A DNA stretch of 64,000 nucleotides from Phoenix dactylifera (taxonomy: Eukaryota; Streptophyta; Magnoliopsida; Arecales; Arecaceae): the NCBI RefSeq assembly GCF_009389715.1, contig NC_052407.1, positions 434,001 through 498,000 on the forward strand. The letters are read 5' to 3'. Shown here one piece after another: positions 11,901-23,900 of the stretch. How positions within the stretch are numbered: the first letter of the stretch is position 1; each line of letters opens with the position of its first letter. A program made the position numbers and the translations under genes. A model generated the notes under the pieces. That model saw only the letters and a list, made by a program, of their open reading frames with translations. It ran no database searches and was not told the origin of the DNA.

Positions 11901-14900
11901 ATTGACATATTTTAAAATATAACTCATGTTTCAGAAGTCCAAAATTATTCCATATATTTCCTTCAACCTTTGCTTCTTATTTATCTGTCTCTTTCCTCAT
12001 ACATGACGGATATGCTGGTCATCATTATTGTTGTAGGTACATTATGTTGCGAAGTGGAAAGGTATAACTTTTATGACTAGTAGGCAAGGGCTTGGTGTTG
12101 GTGGTGGAACGGTATGGTAGATTACGCACACTTCTGTCAACTATAGTTTTTTTCCCCTAAAAAAGGATATCTTAATGATTGTTATAAGTTTTCTATACCC
12201 AAAAGAAATCATTTTTGATCAACATAATGACAGTCGTCCACTTTTCATGGTTTTTTATTTTTATCCAGCGTGATATCTTGCTCTTTTTGTATAATAGTTT
12301 CTTTTGCAGTTGACTTCAGATGTAATTCATGGTTTAACATGAATTCTGAAGAATGTAATGCTTCAGTAAATTTTTGTAGCCCTAGAAGTACATCTTTCTC
12401 ATTACTAAAGCTGTCTGACTCTCTGCAGCCTTATGGTTTTGATGTTGGCCAATCTGAGAAAGGAACCGTCTTGAAAGGATTAGATTTGGGGGTTGAAGGA
12501 ATGCGAGTCGGGGGCCAGGTCTGACTGATTTCACTTTATATACCTCCAACTATTTTTGGAAATGGTTGTGTTTACGTTCATATTATTGGTTTTAACTAGG
12601 ATAAAGTATTTTAAGAGGTTCTTCAAGGGTCATGTTGAGAATGTAGATGATAGTCAAACTCTATCTTCAACATAGGATTTCTGTCTTCAAACTCGTGATG
12701 TGGACAATTGAGGCAGTTTGCTTTGCATTTGCATCGTTTTCAACTAAATATTATAATGGATTTCTAGATGACCTGCAGATTTAACTTTCGTATCCTAGTA
12801 GACTATTCTGTTGGAAGACATTTGATCCCTAGTTGCAGAAGAATCTTACTTGTTGTTGCCTGAAGCCATTTCCATCGTGTATACATGGATCCGTTAGGTT
12901 TAGCAGAATGTATGGTGAATTTTCAGCAGTAGTTCTAAATGGAAGAAATTTTAGACCAGTCAAATCTAGAGAGGTTCTGGCTCCATCTTGTTTGTCATGA
13001 AAACATCCATTATATAAGATATTTATCCTCACACTCTACCTTTCCCTTAATTGATAAAGCTTAAATCTCGATACCACTATGTGAGAAAACTTATAATTCA
13101 AGCACTATACTCCTAATTAATATACATTTTTTGTGGTATTTCAATTGTCTTGGAGGTGGCATAGCACTCCCATTGTTGAGGTTTATCAGTTTTTTCCAAC
13201 TATGTTGATAAAATTGGAGTCTGAAAATCTACCTTACACACCCAATTTTCTTCCTTCTGTCAAGAATTTAGCAATCATTTAGCTAGTAAGGCTGTTTTTG
13301 GATAGGTAGATAGTTGATCGGTAGGATTTAGGTGGCTGGCATATGATCACATCAAGTCACTCAATCATTTGATATTGTTGCTGAGGCCATCGATCCTTGA
13401 ATTCCATTTTGGCTTCCATTCTTGGCTGAACTTACGACCATTGCTTTGCATAATTTTGTACAGTAGACAACTTGTGTGTGGGTGTGGACATGCATGTTTG
13501 GACTTAAGTGAGATAAAAAGAAGAATTTTCTATTGTATACTATATGATCCAGTCCTTTTCTGGGGATTGTAGCTGATGCATATTGAATCTAATGTTCATA
13601 ATTGTGCATTAGATTCTGAGACGGTGAAAAATAGATTGAGGAAAGAAGCAACTAAGGTCATGTCAGATACACCATAAGAAATAGTCAACCATATAAATAC
13701 TTCAACTTATTTGTGGACCAAAACTTAGTGCTGTAACAAAGAGTTTTAAACCAAAGTGTCTAGACACCCAGTAATTCTGCAGCCTTTAAGTGTGTAATAT
13801 TGTTTAATGTAAATATAACCATCTTCAAACATTCTCTCTTTGTTTCTTTTACTTTGTACACTGATTTATGGGCATGTGATTTTCAGAGATTGCTGATTGT
13901 TCCGCCTGGTTTAGCTTATGGAAGTAAAGGAGTTCAAGAGATTCCACCAAATGCAACAATTGAGGTAAGCAATATTGTCTATTCACTGTCAAAGCAGTTT
14001 AAAGTCAAACCATTTATCAAATATGAGTGACACACCCAAATCTTGAGTGCACCTAATTGTGATCATGGCCCTTGAGTCTAAGCGAAGAAATCATGGACAT
14101 CTAAAGTACTCTCTAGAAGGCTCCTAATATGACACATTCAAAAAAATTGGAAGAAAATTGTCACTAAGTTACAGTAATAACTTTTTTTGCCACTTTTTGA
14201 CTCAGAAAACCACTATTTTAAAAAGTTATGTGGTCGCATATGAAGAGGCAGCCCCTGAATTGCAGTGCATAAGCCATATGCGATCCCTCTAGGCATTGGG
14301 CCGCATAAGTGGGTCACATACTCTTGGTGGCTGCATATTTGCCCGCAGACCCACATATGAGGCTGCATTGGCACCTGCATACTGTATATATTCTCCTGCA
14401 TACCTTAAGTATTATACATTATGTCCTTTTCATTTATGAGCAATGTACTTCAAAGTCTAAACTTTGTTCTAAACCCACAATTTGTCACTTTTGTTTATGA
14501 AATATGGACTTCAAAGTTCTAACCATACTTTGTGGCAAGTTATAGTTTACTCCATTTTGCAAGTTTTAGCATGGTCTATACTTCATAGGATGACATTGTC
14601 ATTTTATTAGATTAACATGTTGTGTTATGCGAGAACTTAGAATATACACTCAAAAATCTCAAATCAGTCTGAATATGCGTACTTAGTTCTTATTATCTTT
14701 TTTGAGTTTTTTTAATTAATTTCTAATTTTTTGCTATGTAAATATGCTTATGCTTTTTATTTATTTTTAAATATTTAAAAAATCAAATCGCATATGTGGC
14801 TGTATATGTGCCCTTACCATGTACGCACAGTATGCAGTGACCTGACTGCAAGCATACCACTTCAGCATTTTTAAAACATTGCAGAAAACATGAGAATTTC

Positions 14901-17900
14901 ATCGAGAGCTATGAGATATCAATTTCCGATATTGGAGACATTTTCCCAACAAATCCAAGATCATTGAAATCTGATATTTCTAAAAATTGCATTGCTTTTC
15001 CAAAAATCGAAAGAAAATCTTCACTAAATTATGTCTATAGCTTTTCACGATGTTTTGAGCTAGATACAATTGGAATTTCGCCAAGGGACTTTATATATTA
15101 ATTGCAGATATTGAAAGGACATTTTCAATATTTCATATAATGACCGCTGAATGGTTGAATGGTCAGTACATGGAACCACAAAATTACGAAATTTGGGATT
15201 TATAGTAATCAATGAACTACAAAGGAGCCATCCACTAAATTTCAATTTCCATGTTTCGTATATTGTCCACGAAATGGTTTTGTGGTTAGTATATGAGCAA
15301 CTTGGGGGAAAACTTCCAGTTCCCTCACTCATTTTATTAGTAGATGAAAAAAGAGAGAAAAGGTCTCAGTCTAAGAGTCCTGAGAGTAGGGTCAGAAGCC
15401 AACCCTCAATGAAAAAAAAAGCTTCAAATCGCCCGGCACAATTGGGACTCCAATTCCACCGCAGGCCTCTATCAGAAGCAACACCAAAACCCTAGAACCA
15501 ATTTAACTCGCAAATAAAGGGACCAAGACATCACTTTAAAACCAACTACTGACCAGACCTGTCCACGCCAAAAAGAAAGCAGTCCCTCAACGTGCTAGGG
15601 TACCCTGTTGGCGTGCTGGGGGTGAGTGTGCTGGTGCATTCCCATAAACAACTCGGTCCATGCTTGAAGTTTCCTGGATGATACATTCATCCCCCTCTAT
15701 TCTTGCAGAAGAAGAAACTATGATGCAGAACTGGATGAGCTTGATGCCGCCTCCATGCAAAATGTTGATTCTTCTGCTCCTTCTAAATTGCCCAGCACAG
15801 TGCTGCCATGGCATAATCCCAACCAGCCCTCTTTCAAGTAGGAGCCCGCCTCAACCTCCAAACATTCCACAATGACTTCGCTGAAGGCAGTCTTCCTTTA
15901 ACCTGAAATCTGTTTTGGGGCTCATCCAGAGAGACTGCACAAAACTGCACCAAAGAAAAAAGTGCTGGACGGTCTTGGGGGCTTGTCGACAAAGCACACA
16001 ATCTTGACCTCCAACGCACCCAAATGGTTTTGTGATCAGCGCGTATAAACACAAAATTTTAGCTATAGTACAATTAGTGAACTATAGAAGAACCTGCTAT
16101 TAAATTTCATTTTCCTTGTTCCATTTAATTACACTATTTAGAAATCAAAATTTGGGTCAATAAAATTAGATAGTAAAGAGGAACATACCATTAAATTTCA
16201 TTTCCTGTATTTCATATAGTCATTCCAGATTAATTTTATCAAAACACAAAATTTGGGATTTATTTTAATGAACAAACAACAGAAAGATATTTCAGGAAAT
16301 TTTATTACTCATGGATAGTGATCCTAGAATAGTTGTGGCTACTACATGGAAATGAGAGATTTTGGGTTTTTATCATAATCAATGAACTACAAAGGGCCCG
16401 TCATGTAATTTTTTTTCCATGTTTCACATGTTGACCAAAAGATAGTCATATGGTTATCATATGGAAACATGAAATTTGAGCCTAAATGTAATCAATGAAT
16501 TACAAAGGGATCAATTTCATGTGAAAATGGTTTTGTGGTCACTATATGGAAAAGGAAAGTTAGGTCTTATTATAGTCAATGAATTATAGAGGAGCCTATC
16601 AGACAACAATGGAGCCTATCATACCACAATGTTTTTCTGGTTTCTGGTGATCATAAGGAAATACAGTTTCAACCTAATTGCCTAATTACAGAGGGATTTA
16701 TCATTAAATCTCATTTCCCAGAATTCTCATGGCGACCGTGGAATGTTTTTGCAGTCATCAAATGGGAAAAACAATGAACCACATAGTAGCTTGTCGTTTT
16801 ATTTCATTTCCATTTTTCATATGCTGACATGATAGTATCGGGGAATCAATGATCTCATTTCCATTTTTCATATAATGATTGTAGAATGATTCTACAGTCA
16901 TTATACTAATGCATGAAATTGAAGCTTTGTTGTAATCAATAAACTACAAAGAGACTTGTCATCAAATTTCTTTTGCCATGTTTCACATAGTGACCCTAAA
17001 ACGATTTCATGGTCACTATAAGGAAACATGAAATTTTGGCCTTAATATAATATGAATAAAACTACTTAGCAAAACATTATTTAATTTCATTTCTAATCAG
17101 AGAGTGTTCACAAATTGATTCTATAGTCACTATATGGAAATATGAAGTTTGTGTCTTAATATAATTAATGAACCATAAAGGGAATCTATTGTTACATTTC
17201 TCTTACTATTTTTAATAAAGTGACCCCAAAATGGTTCTTGCTCTCTATATGGAAACACAAAAATCAACCTTTATAATAAAAAATGAACTACAGGATAACC
17301 TATCATTAATTTTAATTTCCTATGTTTAATATGGTGACCATAAAAATGGTTCGATGGTCACTATATGTGTGATTACTATATGGTCAAAATTAGACCTGTT
17401 TATTAAACAGGTAACCCGAGCTGTAACGGCTAGTTTGCTCCGAGGGGCGATTGCTTTGATTTTCGTGCACGGCGGAGATAGAGGAGAAGACGAGGGCCGG
17501 GAAGGCGGTGGCTGGAGCCGTTGCGGGTGGAAGCTGAGCTCAACCGGCGTGGGGAAGCTAGGCGATTGGGCAAAGCCCGAAGGTTGAGCAACTCATCGGA
17601 TCTCTGAGGCGGAGGTGAACCTTTTTGCCCGAACGCTGAGCAACTCATCGGATCTCTGAGGCGGAGGTGAACCTTCGGCGGCTCTTCACGACAGTCCTCG
17701 AGCTGTCGAAGGAGCCCTTTGAGGCACCGCGGAAGGAATGGGAGGGCCATACGGTGGTGGTCCGAAGTCTCGACCGTTGGGTGCCGGCAAACTGGGTAGT
17801 CCCGGATGTCGCGATCCTGAGAAAGATTGAGGCTGAGGTGGAAGCGGTGCCCTTTGCTGACGACCACCTTGCGCGTTGGTTTAAGTTGATGGCGGATCGG

Positions 17901-20900
17901 GATCGGGCTTTCATCGGAGGGCCGTGGGTGGTGGCGGGCCAGCTCCTGGCCATGGAGCCGTGGGTTCTTGACTTTGTGCCAAGCTTGGACGCCATGAAGA
18001 TGACGGTGGTCTGGATCCGGCTATTCCGACTTTCGGTGGAGTATTGGTCGAGCGAGACCATTCTCCGGATCGCGGCCGTGGTTGGTCGGCCGCTCGCCGT
18101 CGACGGAATCACAGAGCAACAGAGGATGATGGGGTTCGCTCGGGTGAAGGTGGCCATTGACGCCATCGTGCTGCTGCTGCCTGGAGTCCAAATAAGGGGA
18201 AGATGAGGGTGTTGTGGCAACCCTTCGTCTATGAAAATATGTCGGAGTTTTGTTTTAGGTGCGAGTAGATCGGGCATGTAGAGGCAAGATGCATGTTCCC
18301 GGCGTTGGTGCTGGCGGAGGAGGGGTGGGATTGGCTGTAGACCCCCACTTCCATAGTGGTGGAGACCAGCAGCGACCTCGGAGAGCGAGACTCGAGTTTG
18401 GGGGAGGAGACTTGGAGGCTGATTTTCGGCCCCTGACCGGTGGCGATGTGGATCCGGCCACCGCGTGCAACGAAGGGATTGCTGCGGCCGAGGAAGACGA
18501 CCAAGTCCACGCCCGAGTTGTCTTCGTCTAGGTTGTAGTCCCCTCTTGACTGTCTGAGTTTGCTTGGCTCCTCATCGGACTTGAACAGCTGGTAGAAGCG
18601 GCGAAGGTGGCTCGCTGGCGCTCGCCTCCGAAAGAGCGGCTGGCCGAATAGCGTGGCGACTCGGGATCGGGCTCGGGATCGACCTAGGATCGGTGTCGGG
18701 TCGGCTCATGCTTCGACCCGCTCTCTGGCTTGGTGGACTTGTTGGAGGATGCGGGGCTCTGGGCCGGCTAGGGTGCAGGCCGACCTAGAGATTCTAGTGG
18801 TAGACACGGGTCGGGCCCATCCAATAAATGGCTCCTAAGCCCGTCTAATCTAGGGCTGGATCGGACTGTAGGGGGTCGGCCCGGGAGCGCGGGTCAGGCC
18901 TCATCGGCAGATGACTTGGACGCGCCTTCAATGATCGAGGTGGCTGGGCCTGACTGGGGCCCGAGAGTGGGGGAGCCGGGGGCTGGCCAGCTCTCCGCCT
19001 CCTCGCCGGTGTCTTCCTCAGCGAGGGCGGCTCTAGTGTCGTTTCTGCCTCCGACGACCTCTAATCTCCCTCAGTCTTTGCTGACGAGAGCCCCCGAGGA
19101 GGTGTTGGACACGAACTCATTAGGGGACGGCAGTTCGAGAAGTTGGGTTGGAGAGCTTGGGTGGTTGGGCCGGACAGGCAGGCGGCGGCGCAGGCGGTAG
19201 ATAGTGGAGGACTAGAGGCTAGTTGGGTGGCCACTAGCCGTGCTGTGGAGGCTTTGGACCATCTGACTGTTGTGTAGAGGGCGAAGTTGGCGGTGATGGG
19301 GGAGAGTGCTAGTTCAGGTGAGTAGGATGGGCTGGGTGATGGGCCGGCCCAGCTTGGAGTCAAGGGACTGGAAGATCTAGGTGGGCATAAGTCGGGGCTC
19401 GATTAATAGGGTGGTGTGGAATGAAAATTTTTGCATGGAACTGTACGGGGTTAGCTAAGCCCTCTCTCTATAATTCATTTAGAAAGCTGGTCTAGGTGAA
19501 TGACTCGGATGTTTGTTTCCTGTGTGAGATGCGGCTTTCTGGAGATGGCGTCTGTCAAGTGCAGCGTCGCCTTGCGACCCCTTGGGAGTCCTTTGCAGTG
19601 GAGTCTCGGGAGTTGTTTGGGGGTATCTTGGTGCTATGGAAGCGGGGGGTAGCCACGGTAGATGTTTTTTACAACTGCTCTTAGCAGGTTGTAATGGTTA
19701 TTTCTAAGCCTAATGAAGCCTTTTGGGTTCTGTGTGGTGTGTATGCCAGTACTGACTACATGATAAGAAAAGTTCTTTGGGGTGAGATCACCAACATTGT
19801 CTTCCAGGGTGTCCCAATAGTGGTGGTGGATGATTTCAACTGCATTCAGGGGCCTAGTGAGAAAAGGGACAGTGGGGCCTACATTAATAAAGTGGAGAAT
19901 GGAGTTTTAGAACTTCGAGAAGGTGTGGTTGTCGTACTCCCAGCTTGGGACATTGTTCGAAAGGCCTGGGGGACGTCGGTGTGAGGTGATGCTATGCAGA
20001 GGGTCTCGCGCAGTTTGGAGCTCACCAAGCGTAGGCTTTGCTGGTGGAACCATGAGGTGGTGGGCAACATTTTCAGAAGACTGGAGGAGGTGGAAGCGTC
20101 TATCGTTGACCTCCAAGGGAGGGAGGATAATAGTGGCGAGCTTTCGGAGGCTGATATGGTTGTCCTGCGGCAACAGCTGGCTACGCACCACTCCTTATTG
20201 CGGCAGCAGGTCTTTTGGAGATAGAAATCCAGAGTCCAGTTGATAAAGAAGGGCGACACGAACACTCGGTTCTTCCACCGGACGATTATTATCAGGAGGC
20301 AGAGGAACATGATCCGATCCTTGAGAGATGGGGTAGGGCAGTGGGTGGAGAAGAGTACGGTCAGACAGATTCTGGTCGATTTCTTCAGGTCCAGGTGAAC
20401 GGAGCACAGCGGCTCTGAGGTGGCTGGCCATATTCTGCGGTCAGAAGTTGAAGTTGAGGCAGTGGAGAATGCAACCTTGTCCGAGCAATGTTGGAGACAG
20501 AGGTTGGGCAGGTTGTTTGGGCTCTAACAGAGGACAAAGCCCCTAGGCTGGGCGGGTTCTCTCCTTGTTTAGGTGGTATTGGTGCATCATTCGGAGGGCA
20601 GTGGAGGCAATCCAGCTGTTTTCAGAAAGACGTCGATGGCAGATGACTGGAAGGCTACCTACATCATCCCTATTCCGAAGCACCAGGACGCGACGGAGCC
20701 CAGCCATTTCAGGCCTATCAGCCTGTGCAGTACGCTCTACAAGGTTATGGCGAAAATCATGGTGGGTAGGATAAAGCCCTTGCTGCCCAACATTATTTGT
20801 CAGGAATAAGGAGCTTCCATGGGGCGCCGGAACATTACTGACAATGTCTTAATTGTCTAGAAGATGATGTGGGACCTACAACGGGCTACGAGGCGGCGGA

Positions 20901-23900
20901 GTTTGATGGAAGTAAAGCTGGATATGGAGAGGGCTTATGACAGGGTACGATGGGGGCTTCCTTAGGCGGTCTTGGAGAGTTTTGGGTTCTATGAGACCTG
21001 GATTGCTTGGGTCCTGGGCTGTGTGCGAGGGCCAAGTCATCTCCATTTTGGTAACGAGACACCGTCGCCCTTCTTCCGGTCCACCATCGAGTTTCGCTAG
21101 GGTTGTCCCTTGTCCTCATATTTGTTCATTATTTGTGCTGACGTATTTTTCTGTGCCCTGTGGGCAGCTTGTCAGAATCGGAAGTTGAAGGCTTATGCAC
21201 CAGCCCCTGGTGCCTAACAATCTCTCACCTATTTTTTGCAGATGATTGTCTTCTCCTGGTTAGGGCGAGGGCGAGGGATGCGCTGACACTCATGGGGGTC
21301 CTGACGCGGGTGAATCTTCACAAGTCCACCATTTGCTTTAGTCCAAAGATGGAGCCGCGGGTGAGGCGGAAGATCACAGGGCTCCTCAGAATGAGGGAGC
21401 AGGATGGGTTGTGAATCTACTTGGGTGTTCCCATCATAGGGAGGAGGTTGCGGGTGTTGGAGTGCTCCAGTGTGGTGCAGTTTGTCCAGGACCGGCTGGA
21501 GGGTGTCCTTGCTATCCATAATAAGCAGGTTGACACTAGTTAGGTCGGTCTTGAGCTCCATGCCAATTTACCTCATGTCCAATATTGTTGTTTCGAAGAC
21601 TGTACTAATAGGAATTGAGCGACTCCTTCGAAACTTTGTTTGGGGCTCGCATGGTGGCGACCATAGGGTACATCTGTTAGCCTAAAAAAGGATCTGCATG
21701 CCGATCTACAAGGGAGGACGGAGGGTGCATCCCTTATGGAGTGGAGAGATGCGCTGATTGCTCGACATGCGGTGAGGCTTGTCCTTGAGCCGCAGTGTTT
21801 TTGGAGTTAGGTGATGATGGCTCGGTACGGCTGGGTGCAGACCGGTGGGATGTTTTCAAGTAGTCGGAGGTGCTCCTACCTGTGGAAAAAGATTTGTAGA
21901 TATGTGTCCACTGCCTTGGCAAACTACAAATAGCTGATCGACGATGAGCAGAGTGTGGATGTGGTGGACCCCTGGATGGACTCTCTTCCAATGACTTTGG
22001 CCGACCATGGTCAATGTCAAGGCTATGGACGAACTTCGGGTTTGTGATCTGCTCCGGCTGGAGGGGGCGGAGTGAGATATCTGCAGGATCGATCAGTTAT
22101 CTAGAGAGCATCTCGCAGAATGAGTCCAGCCACTTTTGGTCTGAGGTGTGCTGGTCCGGATGTGAGGGTTTAGAGCACGTCCACCAGACCCAGTGTTAGA
22201 GTGGGAGACATCTATTGCATCCTCCAGAGGGAGCATCAGCCGGGGCCGGACTATGCTTGAATCTGGAGATTTGGTCTTCATCCGAGGGGGGCATTATTCC
22301 TGTGAAAGTTGGCCTGGGGACAACTGCCGACGAGATTGGTATTAAGTGGAAGGGTACTGGGCGTTCAACCTCAGTGTCTGGATTGCTAGGTGGATGAGAC
22401 CGTGGATCATGCTCTGCTTCAGTGTGAGCGAGCAAGGGGGTCTGAAGGCTTGTCAAAATTCTGCCGGGTACAAGGAGTCACCTGGGTCCCTTCCTGCAGG
22501 CGATTCGTCGATGGGCCGACACTCCCCAAACACGGCAGATGGTCGTTAAGGCAACCTACATTGCTTACCAAATCTGGCTGGCTAGGAATGCCTAGACTTT
22601 TGGCGAAAGCGGCCCTTCTCTGAGGTTCATTGTGGAGGGTGCTCGGGTACAAGCAGCTGAGATTATTCATGCAGACCCTTCGTATGGACTTTTGATAGCT
22701 CCAGGCATCTGAGGCTCTTTTTTTGCTCGTGTAGTGCCTCAGATGGTGTTTTTCACTTGGTAGCCCCCACCCCCAAGTTTTCTCAAGATCAACTTCGATG
22801 GATGCATGCTTGATGGTGGCAGAAGGAGAGGTGCTGGCTTCGTCATCAGAGGCCCGAACTCTAGGGTGGTTCTTGCTGGAGGCTGGTAGATTTTTGACAC
22901 CTTAATTCTTTGGACGGAGCTGAGGGTGGCATGGGCCGACCTGGGCCATGGCACATGTTGTGGGCTAGTTCAATCATGCTTGAGGGTGACTCAGCTACGG
23001 TGATTAGCTGGATTTAGAGTGGCACCAGCGGCGGTGGAGGGTGCCACCCCTTTCTTCAGGATATTCGGGCTATGATCAGTGGCGATGTGGCCTTCTAGGC
23101 CAAGCACGTGTTCAGAGAAGCTAATGGGGCCGCGAATTGGATGACCTCGTATGCGGCCAGTCACTCCGGAGGTACCCTGTGGGTTGGGGAATGGGAGTTG
23201 CTTAGAGCGCTCCAGGACTTGTTGTTTTTTGATCTTATTGGATGTATCCGTACTAGAACGGTATGAATCATCCATTTTAGCCAAAAAAAAAGTAACCCGA
23301 TCCGACCCACATAACCCATTTATTAATAAAGTCAAGCCAGGTTAAACGGGTTAAAGGAATTTTTAATAGATTAAATGGATTTAGATATGTTAAACAGGTT
23401 AAGTTGGTCGGGTTAAATATGCATAGACCTGCAAACTTCTACTACTATGTGTGTGTATATCACTAGTAAATATAAATCTTCTCTCCCCATAAAATAGCAA
23501 GCACCTAATCTTAAGCATATACACATAATTATGTATGGACATGCTTGGATTTGTTTGTGGGTCTTGCTTTTCTAGAGCTTGTATAGACTTTTCCCCCTTC
23601 CTTCATCTGAGCAATTTGGCCTGCTCTAAGGCTAGATGTAAGTTGTTAGAACAACCATTGTTGCACAGGTAATATGGCGATTTCAACCAACATTTTACTT
23701 GGTAATCTAGTATGAATGTCTCCCTAGATATTAACTATTTTGCTCAACCATTTTGCCAGTTCTCCCACAGTTTTAGCATTGAAAATATCATTTCTGATAA
23801 AGGAGAATATATCTTGGACTCCTTCCAAGAGCTTAGTGTAGTATTTAGCACCCTCTTGGACTTGTAGGTCTTAGATCCCAACTCTATAAGGAGTTTGGGA

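Larger units (their letters stand above)
17420..23291 (+). mobile_element. full-length but heavily decayed L1 LINE (L1-C) in FKBP intron 8
   Basis: A 5.9-kb plus-strand L1 with remnants of both ORFs, an A tail at 23283-23291 and a perfect 9-bp target-site duplication. ORF1 remnant: DUF4283 region at about 17667-18206, then a broken zinc knuckle. ORF2 remnant: endonuclease start near 19423, reverse transcriptase motifs around 20640-21250, RNase H at about 22770-23260. Many stops, frameshifts and at least one internal loss in the C-terminal endonuclease part are visible. It is related to, but clearly more diverged than, L1-B. It lies in the same orientation as the FKBP gene and accounts for about half of intron 8. 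Confidence 0.9.

Noticed and set aside
14880-17390. CRISPR-like array
   Set aside because: The repeats are long, diverged and contiguous without unique spacers, and the DNA is clearly eukaryotic.
17430-18510. Minus-strand open frames across the L1-C start
   Set aside because: Antisense shadows of the ORF1 remnant; the DUF4283 pattern is on the plus strand.
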